Shown here in pieces: positions 35,164 to 43,318 of a DNA stretch of 64,000 nt. Origin of the DNA: Pseudomonas sp. PSB18. Lineage in GTDB: Bacteria; Pseudomonadota; Gammaproteobacteria; Pseudomonadales; Pseudomonadaceae. The first letter of the stretch is position 1; each line of letters begins with the position of its first letter. The stretch covers positions 1 through 64,000 of the forward strand of contig NZ_NOIN01000012.1 of NCBI RefSeq assembly GCF_014596565.1, in the 5' to 3' direction. Under the pieces are notes generated by a model. That model ran no database searches, was not told the origin of the DNA, and saw only the letters and a program-made list of their open reading frames with translations. Both the position numbers and the translations under genes were made by a program.

Positions 35164-36195
35164 ATGAAGTTACTGAAATCCACCCTGGCAGTAGTGACTG
35201 CTGCTGCAGTGCTCGGGGTTAGCGGGTTCGCTCAGGCGGGTGCAACCCTGGACGCCGTACAGAAGAAAGGCTTTGTGCAATGCGGCGTAAGCGATGGCCT
35301 GCCGGGTTTCTCGGTGCCTGATTCGACCGGCAAGATCGTCGGTATCGACGCTGACTTCTGCCGCGCGGTTGCCGCTGCGGTATTCGGTGATGCAAGCAAG
35401 GTCAAGTTCAGCCAGTTGAACGCCAAGGAGCGCTTCACCGCGCTGCAGTCCGGCGAAATCGATGTGCTTTCGCGTAACTCCACCATGACCAGCTCCCGTG
35501 ACGCGGGCATGGGCCTGAAGTTTCCAGGCTTCATCACCTACTTTGATGGCATCGGCTTCCTGGCCAACAACAAACTGGGCGTCAAGAGCGCCAAGGAACT
35601 GGACGGTGCAACCATCTGCATCCAGGCCGGTACCACCACCGAACTGAACGTCTCCGACTACTTCCGCGCCAATGGCCTGAAGTACACCCCGATCACGTTC
35701 GACACCTCCGATGAAAGCGCCAAGTCGCTGGAATCCGGTCGTTGCGACGTACTGACCTCCGACAAATCCCAGCTGTTCGCCCAGCGCAGCAAGCTGGCTT
35801 CGCCGAAGGACTACGTGGTTCTGCCGGAAACCATTTCCAAGGAACCCTTGGGCCCGGTCGTGCGTAATGGCGACGACGAGTGGCTGGCCATCGTGCGTTG
35901 GACCGGCTATGCACTGCTCAACGCTGAAGAGGCCGGCGTGACCTCGAAGAACGTCGAGGCCGAAGCCAAGTCCACCAAGAACCCGGACGTCGCTCGTATG
36001 CTCGGCGCTGACGGTGAATACGGCAAGGACCTGAAACTGCCGAAAGACTGGGTCGTGCAGATCGTCAAGCAAGTCGGCAACTACGGTGAAATGTTCGAGC
36101 GCAACCTCGGCAAGGGCACCCCGCTGGAAATCGACCGCGGCCTGAACGCGCTGTGGAACGCCGGCGGCATCCAATACGCACCACCAGTGCGCTGA
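35164..36195 (+). CDS. aapJ: General L-amino acid binding protein AapJ
   Basis: AapJ (343 residues) is the periplasmic receptor of the broad-specificity L-amino acid ABC importer. A signal peptide (MKLLKSTLAVVTAAAVLGVSGFAQAG) precedes the type II binding fold with VQCGVSDGLPGFSVPD, FCRAVAAAVFGDASKVKF, LSRNSTMTSSRDAG and TICIQAGTTTELN. These are marks of the AapJ/BztA subfamily, which is longer than HisJ-type receptors. TGGAGGTTTGAATG gives a clear ribosome site. aapQ follows 65 bases later. Confidence 0.95.
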   Translation: MKLLKSTLAVVTAAAVLGVSGFAQAGATLDAVQKKGFVQCGVSDGLPGFSVPDSTGKIVGIDADFCRAVAAAVFGDASKVKFSQLNAKERFTALQSGEIDVLSRNSTMTSSRDAGMGLKFPGFITYFDGIGFLANNKLGVKSAKELDGATICIQAGTTTELNVSDYFRANGLKYTPITFDTSDESAKSLESGRCDVLTSDKSQLFAQRSKLASPKDYVVLPETISKEPLGPVVRNGDDEWLAIVRWTGYALLNAEEAGVTSKNVEAEAKSTKNPDVARMLGADGEYGKDLKLPKDWVVQIVKQVGNYGEMFERNLGKGTPLEIDRGLNALWNAGGIQYAPPVR

Positions 36196-36260
36196 TGGTT
36201 CTATCACCCGGTGGGCCAACCACCGGGTGATGTTCTGTTCCATTCTTTGCGGGGCACTTC

Positions 36261-37442
36261 ATGCAAAATTCAATCGGCGCACCAAAGCAGAGGCTCAGCC
36301 TCAGCGATCCAAAAGTGCGTGCGTGGGTATTTCAGATCGTCACTGTGGTGGCGGTTATCACGCTGGGCTGGTTCCTGTTCGACAACACACAGACCAACCT
36401 CCAGCACCGGGGCATCACGTCCGGTTTCGGCTTCCTGGAACGCAGTGCCGGGTTCGGCATCGCTCAACACCTGATCGACTACACCGAAGCGGACAGTTAT
36501 GCCCGCGTCTTTGTCATCGGTTTGCTCAACACGTTGCTGGTGACCTTCATCGGGGTGATCCTGGCGACCATCCTCGGCTTCATCATCGGTGTCGCGCGCT
36601 TGTCGCAGAACTGGATCATCTCCAAGCTGGCGACCGTCTACGTGGAGGTTTTCCGTAACATCCCACCGCTGCTGCAAATCCTGTTCTGGTACTTCGCTGT
36701 ATTTCTGAGCATGCCTGGGCCGCGCAACAGTCATAACTTCGGCGACACCTTCTTCGTCAGCAGCCGGGGCCTGAACATGCCGGCCGCGCTGATTGCCGAT
36801 GGGTTCTGGCCGTTCGTGGTCAGCGTCGTGCTGGCGATTGTCGCCATCGTGTTGATGACTCGCTGGGCCAACAAGCGTTTCGAAGCGACCGGCGAGCCGT
36901 TCCACAAGTTCTGGGTGGGCCTGGCGCTGTTCCTGGTGATTCCGGCCGTGTGCGCGATGGTGTTCGGTGCTCCTGTGCGTTGGGAAATGCCGGAGCTCAA
37001 GGGTTTCAACTTCGTCGGTGGCTGGGTGTTGATCCCGGAGCTGCTGGCCTTGACCCTGGCGTTGACCGTGTATACCGCGGCATTCATCGCCGAGATCGTG
37101 CGTTCGGGCATCAAGTCGGTCAGCCACGGCCAGACCGAGGCGGCCCGCTCCCTGGGGCTGCGCAACGGTCCGACCCTGCGCAAGGTGATCATCCCGCAGG
37201 CCCTGCGCGTGATCATTCCGCCGTTGACCAGCCAATACCTGAACCTGGCAAAAAACTCCTCCCTGGCGGCCGGTATCGGTTACCCGGAAATGGTGTCGCT
37301 GTTCGCCGGTACGGTGTTGAACCAGACCGGCCAGGCCATCGAGGTGATTGCGATCACCATGAGTGTGTACCTGGCGATCAGTATCAGCATTTCCCTGCTG
37401 ATGAACTGGTACAACAAGCGCATTGCGCTGATCGAGCGGTGA
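36261..37442 (+). CDS. aapQ: General L-amino acid ABC permease AapQ
   Basis: AapQ (393 residues) is one of two inner-membrane permeases of the Aap importer. It has a first membrane segment (VVAVITLGWFLFD), a periplasmic insert characteristic of Aap/Bzt, and several later segments. The EAA loop that contacts AapP is GQTEAARSLGLRNGPTLRKVIIPQALR. It forms a heterodimer with AapM, starting ten bases past the aapQ stop. Confidence 0.94.
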   Translation: MQNSIGAPKQRLSLSDPKVRAWVFQIVTVVAVITLGWFLFDNTQTNLQHRGITSGFGFLERSAGFGIAQHLIDYTEADSYARVFVIGLLNTLLVTFIGVILATILGFIIGVARLSQNWIISKLATVYVEVFRNIPPLLQILFWYFAVFLSMPGPRNSHNFGDTFFVSSRGLNMPAALIADGFWPFVVSVVLAIVAIVLMTRWANKRFEATGEPFHKFWVGLALFLVIPAVCAMVFGAPVRWEMPELKGFNFVGGWVLIPELLALTLALTVYTAAFIAEIVRSGIKSVSHGQTEAARSLGLRNGPTLRKVIIPQALRVIIPPLTSQYLNLAKNSSLAAGIGYPEMVSLFAGTVLNQTGQAIEVIAITMSVYLAISISISLLMNWYNKRIALIER

Positions 37443-37452
37443 GGAAACGCGC

Positions 37453-38550
37453 ATGACATCCCATACTTTCAAACCCGACATGCCTCCACCGAGCAACAGC
37501 ATCGGTGTGGTGGCGTGGATGCGCGCCAACATGTTCTCCAGCTGGATCAACACGCTGCTGACCCTGTTTGCGTTCTACCTGATCTACCTGATTATCCCAC
37601 CGCTGCTGCACTGGGCGATCCTGGATGCGAACTGGGTAGGTACTACCCGCGCCGACTGCACCAAGGAAGGCGCCTGCTGGGTGTTCATCCAACAGCGTTT
37701 CGGTCAGTTCATGTACGGCTACTACCCGACGGATCTGCGCTGGCGCGTGGACCTGACCGTGTGGCTGGCAGTGATCGGCGCGGCGCCGTTGTTCATCTCG
37801 CGCTTCCCGCGCAAGGCAATCTATGGCCTGAGCTTCCTGGTGGTGTACCCGATCGTCGCCTGGTGCCTGCTGCATGGTGGCGTGTTCGGCCTGGATGCCG
37901 TGGCGACCAGCCAATGGGGCGGCCTGATGCTGACCCTGGTGATCGCTACCGTCGGTATCGCCGGCGCGCTGCCGTTGGGTATCGTGCTGGCCCTGGGGCG
38001 ACGTTCGAACATGCCGGCGATCCGCGTGGTCTGCGTGACGTTCATCGAGTTCTGGCGTGGCGTGCCGTTGATCACGGTGCTGTTCATGTCGTCGGTGATG
38101 CTGCCGCTGTTCCTGCCTGAAGGCATGAACTTCGATAAGCTGCTGCGAGCGCTGATCGGGGTCATCCTGTTCCAGTCGGCCTATGTGGCCGAAGTGGTGC
38201 GCGGCGGTCTGCAAGCGATTCCAAAGGGGCAATACGAAGCGGCTGCGGCGATGGGCCTGGGTTACTGGCGCAGCATGGGCCTGGTGATTCTGCCGCAAGC
38301 CCTGAAGCTGGTGATCCCGGGCATCGTCAACACCTTCATTGCGTTGTTCAAGGACACGAGCCTGGTGATCATCATCGGCCTGTTCGACCTGCTCAACAGC
38401 GTGAAACAAGCTGCCGCCGACCCGAAATGGCTGGGCATGGCCACTGAAGGCTATGTGTTCGCCGCCCTGGTGTTCTGGATTTTCTGTTTTGGTATGTCGC
38501 GCTATTCCATGCATCTGGAACGCAAGCTCGACACTGGCCACAAGCGTTAG
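37453..38550 (+). CDS. aapM: General L-amino acid ABC permease AapM
   Basis: AapM (365 residues) is the second permease. Multiple membrane segments are visible (LFAFYLIYLIIPPLL, LMLTLVIATVGIAGALPLGIV). The EAA coupling loop is GQYEAAAAMGLGYWRSMGLVILPQALK. A Cys-containing periplasmic segment (ADCTKEGACWVFIQQRFG) is typical of AapM. Its TAG stop is part of the AGGAG ribosome site of aapP, implying coupled translation. Confidence 0.94.
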   Translation: MTSHTFKPDMPPPSNSIGVVAWMRANMFSSWINTLLTLFAFYLIYLIIPPLLHWAILDANWVGTTRADCTKEGACWVFIQQRFGQFMYGYYPTDLRWRVDLTVWLAVIGAAPLFISRFPRKAIYGLSFLVVYPIVAWCLLHGGVFGLDAVATSQWGGLMLTLVIATVGIAGALPLGIVLALGRRSNMPAIRVVCVTFIEFWRGVPLITVLFMSSVMLPLFLPEGMNFDKLLRALIGVILFQSAYVAEVVRGGLQAIPKGQYEAAAAMGLGYWRSMGLVILPQALKLVIPGIVNTFIALFKDTSLVIIIGLFDLLNSVKQAAADPKWLGMATEGYVFAALVFWIFCFGMSRYSMHLERKLDTGHKR

Positions 38551-38560
38551 GAGTTCTGTA

Positions 38561-39325
38561 ATGAGCGAAGCAATCAAACAGCCTGTGAGCCCTGAAGGCA
38601 TTATTCAGATGCAGGGCGTCAACAAGTGGTACGGCCAGTTCCATGTCTTGAAAGACATCAACCTGAACGTCAAGCAGGGCGAGCGTATCGTGCTGTGCGG
38701 CCCGTCGGGCTCCGGCAAATCCACCACCATCCGTTGCCTCAACCGGTTGGAAGAGCACCAGCAAGGCCGCATCGTGGTCGATGGCGTGGAACTGACCAAC
38801 GACCTCAAGCAGATCGAAGCGATCCGCCGTGAAGTCGGCATGGTGTTCCAGCACTTCAACCTGTTCCCGCACCTGACCATCCTGCAGAACTGCACCCTGG
38901 CGCCGATGTGGGTGCGCAAGATGCCCAAGCGCAAGGCCGAGGAAATCGCCATGCATTACCTGGAGCGCGTGCGCATTCCAGAGCAGGCGCACAAGTACCC
39001 GGGCCAGCTCTCCGGCGGTCAACAGCAGCGTGTGGCCATCGCTCGCGCCCTGTGCATGAAACCGAAAATCATGCTGTTCGACGAGCCGACCTCGGCTCTC
39101 GACCCGGAAATGGTGAAGGAAGTACTCGACACCATGATCGGCCTGGCCGAAGACGGCATGACCATGTTGTGCGTAACCCACGAAATGGGCTTCGCCCGCA
39201 CCGTGGCCAACCGCGTGATCTTCATGGACAAGGGTGAAATCGTCGAACAGGCGGCGCCGAACGACTTCTTCGACAACCCGCAGAACGACCGCACCAAGCT
39301 GTTCCTGAGCCAGATTCTGCATTGA
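38561..39325 (+). CDS. aapP: General L-amino acid ABC ATPase AapP
   Basis: AapP (254 residues) is the cytosolic ATPase powering the importer. Walker A is GPSGSGKST, the signature LSGGQQQRVAIARAL, Walker B IMLFDEPTSALDPE, and the switch histidine lies in CVTHEMGFA. ATG 38561 is set by AGGAG at 38549-38553. A terminator follows, closing aapJQMP. Confidence 0.96.
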   Translation: MSEAIKQPVSPEGIIQMQGVNKWYGQFHVLKDINLNVKQGERIVLCGPSGSGKSTTIRCLNRLEEHQQGRIVVDGVELTNDLKQIEAIRREVGMVFQHFNLFPHLTILQNCTLAPMWVRKMPKRKAEEIAMHYLERVRIPEQAHKYPGQLSGGQQQRVAIARALCMKPKIMLFDEPTSALDPEMVKEVLDTMIGLAEDGMTMLCVTHEMGFARTVANRVIFMDKGEIVEQAAPNDFFDNPQNDRTKLFLSQILH

Positions 39326-39341
39326 TCGACGCCAGGTCATG

Positions 39342-39373
39342 AAATAAACCCGGACTGTGTTCCGGGTTTATTT
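39342..39373. terminator. Bidirectional terminator between aapP and mqsA
   Basis: Bases 39342-39354 pair with 39361-39373 (AAATAAACCCGGA and TCCGGGTTTATTT), followed by a T-run on the + strand. It lies between convergent genes. Confidence 0.9.
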
Positions 39374-39388
39374 TTTGTGGTGCGATGC

Positions 39389-39871
39389 TCAGGAATCCGT
39401 AAGGATTTCGTGCTCCTTGTGCACCGTGGTCTTGAATTGCCTTAAGTCGACGCCTTCCGCCAGGGTTCGTGCATCTGCGAGTAGATGGGGATAGCGGTCA
39501 AGCAGGCGCATCAGCAGCATCAATGGTTTTGGCGGCAATACCTCGCCGCGCTCGTAGCGGGACATCGCGTTGTGCCCTCCGCCTGACAAAAGCGATACGG
39601 CGTCTTTCTGCGACAGGTGCAGCTTGCGGCGGATGCGTTTCATTTCCTCGCCGATCATCTGCCTGGCGGCGTTGACCAGCTCATCCCCCGCCTTTGCATG
39701 GCGCTCCGCGCAGTCGGTATCGAGCTCGACTTCCCCGCACACCCGGCATTCCCAGCCCGACAGGTCATCGACCCGGCACTCCAGTCCCTTGACGCTCAAG
39801 GTTTCGCCGCGACCTTCGAAATACAACATGCCCTCCGGGGTACCACAACTGAAACATTGCTGGGTTGTCAT
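39389..39871 (-). CDS. mqsA: MqsA-family antitoxin (zinc finger plus Xre HTH)
   Basis: This 160-residue protein has an N-terminal zinc-binding part with two CxxC pairs (CFSCG and CRVCG) that would bind and neutralise MqsR. Its C-terminal HTH (LSQKDAVSLLSGGGHNAMSRYERGE) would bind DNA. It is longer than E. coli MqsA (131 residues) by a C-terminal tail. Its ATG overlaps the mqsR stop by four bases; toxin-before-antitoxin order is usual for this pair. It probably represses its own operon through the palindrome at 40208-40224. Confidence 0.9.
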   Translation of the reverse strand: MTTQQCFSCGTPEGMLYFEGRGETLSVKGLECRVDDLSGWECRVCGEVELDTDCAERHAKAGDELVNAARQMIGEEMKRIRRKLHLSQKDAVSLLSGGGHNAMSRYERGEVLPPKPLMLLMRLLDRYPHLLADARTLAEGVDLRQFKTTVHKEHEILTDS

Positions 39872-40179
39872 ACGTTTTTCTCCTTGAAGGAGATTACCGG
39901 TGGGCCTCCGCTCGGACGGTAGGTCACCTTGATGTAAATCTCCAAACCGTGTGTGTTGGCGTGATAGACGTCGTGCCAGACTCGATGATCGTCATAGGCA
40001 GTCATCGATTTATAGAACTGCTTTCGCTGGAGTCCGCAAATGACTTCCTGCATATCCGAGAGCGTCAGGCCGAGCACCCATGCATTGTTTTTTGCGGTGC
40101 TGGTGAACGCATTTCCCCTGAGCCGCCTGACATCCGCCCGTATCACCGCCAACGCGTAATGAGGTGTGTTCTTTTCCAT
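39868..40179 (-). CDS. mqsR: MqsR-family mRNA interferase toxin
   Basis: This 103-residue protein matches MqsR throughout: MEKNTPHYAL at the start, QFYKSMTAYDDHRVWHDVYH in the middle and IYIKVTY...ISFKEKN at the end. E. coli MqsR is a ribosome-independent RNase that cleaves at GCU and is linked to persistence and stress. The active-site Lys, Tyr and Arg region is retained. Length is normal. The antitoxin gene overlaps it. Confidence 0.92.
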   Translation of the reverse strand: MEKNTPHYALAVIRADVRRLRGNAFTSTAKNNAWVLGLTLSDMQEVICGLQRKQFYKSMTAYDDHRVWHDVYHANTHGLEIYIKVTYRPSGGPPVISFKEKNV

Positions 40180-40207
40180 AAGAAACCGTGGGCCTCTGCT
40201 TCTAGAT

Positions 40208-40224
40208 TTACCCTAAAAGGGTAA
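40208..40224. promoter_or_regulatory. Palindromic operator before mqsR
   Basis: TTACCCT-AAA-AGGGTAA is a perfect inverted repeat 28 bases before the mqsR start. E. coli MqsA binds an AACCT-N-AGGTT palindrome, so this ACCCT version is a reasonable MqsA site. Confidence 0.65.
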
Positions 40225-40313
40225 TTTTACCATCGGAAATTTTGCTTTGTTTTCCCTCTCACTGACCGTAGGCGGTTGCCGTCCTACACGAAGCTGACTA
40301 ACATGTCAGAAAA

Positions 40314-40334
40314 TTCATCCTATGATTGGATGAA
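40314..40334. promoter_or_regulatory. Inverted repeat before the FadR-type regulator
   Basis: TTCATCC-N7-GGATGAA ends 12 bases before ATG 40347. The size and spacing suit a GntR-family dimer acting on its own gene and the downstream transporter. Confidence 0.5.
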
Positions 40335-40346
40335 AGGGCGCTTTTA

Positions 40347-41006
40347 ATGACAGAAATTTCTCCAATAATCCGTCGATCATTGGTCGATCAGGCGCTGGAC
40401 CAGATGCGTCGGCGTATCAGCGACGGTCTGTGGCCGGTGGGGCAGCGACTGCCCACCGAGCCGGAACTGGTGGCCGAGCTGGGGATCAGCCGTAACACCG
40501 TGCGTGAGGCCATGCGCGTGTTGGCCTTTTCCGGATTGATCGAGGTTCGCCAGGGCGACGGCAGTTATGTACGGGCGCTGGTCGATCCACTGGATACCCT
40601 CAAGGTGTTGTCCCGCTGTTCGCTGGAACAGGCTCGGGAAACCCGGCATATCCTGGAGGTCGAGGCCATCGGCCTGGCGGCGATGCGGCGTACCGACGAA
40701 GACCTGCAGGCCTTGCACCAGGCGCTACGCGCCAGCGGCGCGCACTATCACGGCGACCTGGAGCAATACATCGCCTGCGACCTGGTGTTCCATCGCCGCT
40801 TGGTAGACGCCGCGCACAATCCGGCGCTCAGTGAGTTGTATCGCTACTTTTCCAGCGTGATCGCTGCGCAACTGCGCCAGAGCCTGAACATCGTCCCGCG
40901 CCATCAACACGTGTTCGACCTGCATGCCGAAATCCTCGAAGCCGTCGAGCAGCAAGATCCCCAGCGGGCCAAGGCCCTGTGTCGACAGTTGATCAATGAA
41001 CCCTGA
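40347..41006 (+). CDS. FadR/GntR-family transcriptional regulator
   Basis: This 219-residue protein has an N-terminal winged helix (DQMRRRISDGLWPVGQRLPTEPELVAELGISRNTVREAMRVL, residues about 17-60) and a C-terminal FCD ligand domain rich in alanine helices with metal-site histidines (DLVFHRRLVDAAHN, DLHAEILEAV). ATG 40347 is preferred over an in-frame TTG 21 bases upstream. It overlaps the transporter gene by 11 bases, implying one operon. The ligand is unknown; the neighbour suggests the transporter's substrate. Confidence 0.88.
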   Translation: MTEISPIIRRSLVDQALDQMRRRISDGLWPVGQRLPTEPELVAELGISRNTVREAMRVLAFSGLIEVRQGDGSYVRALVDPLDTLKVLSRCSLEQARETRHILEVEAIGLAAMRRTDEDLQALHQALRASGAHYHGDLEQYIACDLVFHRRLVDAAHNPALSELYRYFSSVIAAQLRQSLNIVPRHQHVFDLHAEILEAVEQQDPQRAKALCRQLINEP

Positions 41007-42324
41007 ATCCGAGTTTTCCATGTCCCGCGATCTGCTTGACCCTACCGCCTCGAAGACGCCCAAGCGCGGTGCCGAGCTCGAAGAGCTGTTGATCGACGCC
41101 GAAGCCGACGACGAACAGGCCCAGCAGGCCCATCCGCTGCTGCGCCGGCCCTGGCTGTTGCTGCTCGGGTTGATCCTGGTCGCGTTGAACCTGCGCCCGG
41201 CGCTGTCGAGCATGGCGCCACTGCTCAGCGAGGTTTCGAAGCACCTCGGCCTGTCGGCCGCCCAGGCCGGTTTGTTGACCACGCTGCCGGTGCTGTGTCT
41301 TGGCTTGTTCGCGCCATTGGCACCTGTGCTGGCGCGGCGTTTCGGTGCAGAGCGCGTGGTGCTGGGGATCTTGCTGACGCTTGCCGGCGGGATTGTGCTG
41401 CGCAGTTCGTTCGGCCAGGTTGGCCTGTTCGCCGGCAGTATCCTGGCCGGTGCGAGCATCGGTGTGATCGGGGTGCTGTTGCCGGGCATCGTCAAGCGTG
41501 ACTTCGCCCGGCAAGCTGGCGCGATGACCGGGGTCTACACCATGGCGTTGTGCCTGGGCGCGGCGATGGCCGCCGGGGCCACGGTGCCGTTGAGCGAACA
41601 ACTGAACCATAGTTGGGCACTGGGGCTTGGGTTCTGGGCGGTTCCGGCATTGCTGGCCGCCATGTTCTGGCTGCCGCAAACCAGTCAGAAACAAGGTGCC
41701 CACCAGGCGGCGTATCGGGTTCGCGGGTTGTTGCGCGATCCACTGGCCTGGCAAGTGACGCTATACATGGGGCTGCAATCGTCCCTGGCCTACATCGTGT
41801 TCGGTTGGCTGCCTTCGATCCTCATCGGCCGTGGCCTGACCCCGACCCAGGCCGGCCTGGTGTTGTCGGGCTCGGTCATCGTGCAGTTGATCAGTTCCCT
41901 GGCGGCGCCCTGGCTGGCGACCCGTGGCAAGGATCAGCGCACGGCCATCGTGATCGTCATGCTCATGACCCTCGCTGGGCTGTTTGGCTGCCTCTATGCC
42001 CCCCTCGACGGTTTGTGGGGGTGGGCGATCCTGCTGGGGTTAGGGCAGGGTGCAACGTTCAGTCTGGCGCTCACGCTGATCGTGCTGCGTTCCCGCGACG
42101 CCCATGTGGCCGCGAACCTCTCCAGCATGGCCCAGGGCTTCGGTTATACCCTGGCCTCCCTGGGGCCGTTCGCAGTGGGTGTGGTGCATGACTGGACCGG
42201 TGGATGGCAAGCCCTGGGCTGGATCTTCGGCTTGATCGGCCTGGGTGCGATCATCGCCGGCATCGGGGCGGGGCGGGCGTTGTACGTCGGGGTCAGCAGC
42301 GAAAAAATCACCGGCCTTCGCTGA
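40996..42324 (+). CDS. CynX/NimT-family MFS transporter
   Basis: This 442-residue protein has 12 predicted membrane segments after a 50-residue charged cytosolic N-terminus rich in Glu and Asp. The segment pattern ILVALNLRPALSSMAPLLSEV and the loop LARRFGAERVVLG are typical of the CynX/NimT branch of the major facilitator superfamily (cyanate, 2-nitroimidazole and other small anions). The substrate is not shown by sequence. It is co-transcribed with the overlapping regulator. Confidence 0.87.
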   Translation: MNPESEFSMSRDLLDPTASKTPKRGAELEELLIDAEADDEQAQQAHPLLRRPWLLLLGLILVALNLRPALSSMAPLLSEVSKHLGLSAAQAGLLTTLPVLCLGLFAPLAPVLARRFGAERVVLGILLTLAGGIVLRSSFGQVGLFAGSILAGASIGVIGVLLPGIVKRDFARQAGAMTGVYTMALCLGAAMAAGATVPLSEQLNHSWALGLGFWAVPALLAAMFWLPQTSQKQGAHQAAYRVRGLLRDPLAWQVTLYMGLQSSLAYIVFGWLPSILIGRGLTPTQAGLVLSGSVIVQLISSLAAPWLATRGKDQRTAIVIVMLMTLAGLFGCLYAPLDGLWGWAILLGLGQGATFSLALTLIVLRSRDAHVAANLSSMAQGFGYTLASLGPFAVGVVHDWTGGWQALGWIFGLIGLGAIIAGIGAGRALYVGVSSEKITGLR

Positions 42325-42412
42325 TGTCATTTACATGGCGAATGACGATAGTGTTCCCGGCGGCGGCAGATTATTGTGGTGGGTCCACTGAAACGCTTTT
42401 CGGAGTCTGTCC

Positions 42413-42883
42413 ATGAGTGATGCCCATACCGCCCTGATCAACCGGTTCTATCAGGCCTTTCAGCGCCTGGACGCCGAAGCCATGAGCGCCTGCTACACCG
42501 ACGACGTGATCTTCAGCGACCCGGCGTTCGGCGAGCTGCGCGGGCGTGATGCCGGTGATATGTGGCGCATGCTCACCACCCGCGCCAAGGACTTCTCCCT
42601 GACCTTCGATAACGTGCGCAGCGATGAGCGCTCCGGTGGCGCGCATTGGGTGGCGACTTACCTGTTCAGCCAGACCGGCAATGTCGTGGTCAACGACATC
42701 CAGGCCCGCTTCGTGTTTCGCGATGGCAAGATCTGCGAGCATCACGACAGTTTCGATCTGTGGCGCTGGTCCCGTCAGGCCTTGGGTGCCAAGGGCCTGC
42801 TGCTGGGCTGGACGCCGCTGGTGCGCAACGCGGTCAGGGCGCAGGCGCTCAAAGGGCTTCGGGCGTTCCAGGCCAGTCGCTGA
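42413..42883 (+). CDS. SnoaL-like (NTF2 fold) protein
   Basis: This 156-residue protein has the SnoaL/NTF2-like opening ALINRFYQAFQRLDAEAMSACYTDDVIFSDPAFGELRG. It has the central RFVFRDGKICEHHDSFDLWRWSRQALG strand-helix typical of ketosteroid-isomerase-like small proteins. Such proteins are cytosolic cone-shaped folds with enzymatic or binding roles; no specific function can be given. It starts 88 bases past the transporter. Confidence 0.82.
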   Translation: MSDAHTALINRFYQAFQRLDAEAMSACYTDDVIFSDPAFGELRGRDAGDMWRMLTTRAKDFSLTFDNVRSDERSGGAHWVATYLFSQTGNVVVNDIQARFVFRDGKICEHHDSFDLWRWSRQALGAKGLLLGWTPLVRNAVRAQALKGLRAFQASR

Positions 42884-42924
42884 TAAGATCGCGACCTACT
42901 TCCTACGCGTCTGTAGAACATTTC

Positions 42925-43239
42925 GTGACGACTGCCAACAACACTTCAGAGCTGCCTGTGGAGGCCGCGACCGAGCCGGGCAAGCCCTGGTTCGTCTATC
43001 TGGTGCGGGCCGCCAACGGCGCGTTGTATTGTGGCATCAGCGACGATCCGGTGCGCCGTTTCGCCAAGCACCAGAGCGGCAAGGGCGCACGTTTCTTTCT
43101 CTCCAGCCCGGCGGTGGCACTGGTCTATACCGAAGCCTGCCGTGACAAGGGCGAAGCCTTGCGCCAGGAGCGGCTGATCAAAAAGCTGCGCAAAAGCGCC
43201 AAGGAATGCCTGGTGGCGTCGCATCATCCATCCCACTGA
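42925..43239 (+). CDS. GIY-YIG nuclease family protein (UPF0213 type)
   Basis: GTG 42925 gives a 104-residue protein with the small GIY-YIG fold of the YhbQ/UPF0213 family. WFVYLVRAANGALYCGISDDPVRRFAKH carries the GIY-YIG strand pair and the catalytic Arg; the conserved Glu lies in ALRQERLIKKLRKSAKE. YhbQ-type proteins are small DNA nucleases linked to DNA repair. The start is chosen because the frame upstream overlaps the previous gene and has no family match. Confidence 0.85.
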   Translation: MTTANNTSELPVEAATEPGKPWFVYLVRAANGALYCGISDDPVRRFAKHQSGKGARFFLSSPAVALVYTEACRDKGEALRQERLIKKLRKSAKECLVASHHPSH

Positions 43240-43318
43240 TGAGTGCTCATCAGGTGGGTAGGCTGTCTGTCCACGGCGCGCTAAGCTTGTCGACCTCCTT
43301 CCTGCATTGGCAAATCTC

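Noticed and set aside
34857..35222. 121-residue + strand frame before aapJ (and a 142-residue - strand frame in the same gap)
   Set aside because: Both run into the aapJ start in another frame or on the other strand, have no domain, and the aapJ start is well supported.
36270..38601. Two long His/Gln/Arg-rich - strand frames opposite aapQ and aapM
   Set aside because: They are antisense shadows of membrane-protein genes; such frames are expected in high-GC DNA.
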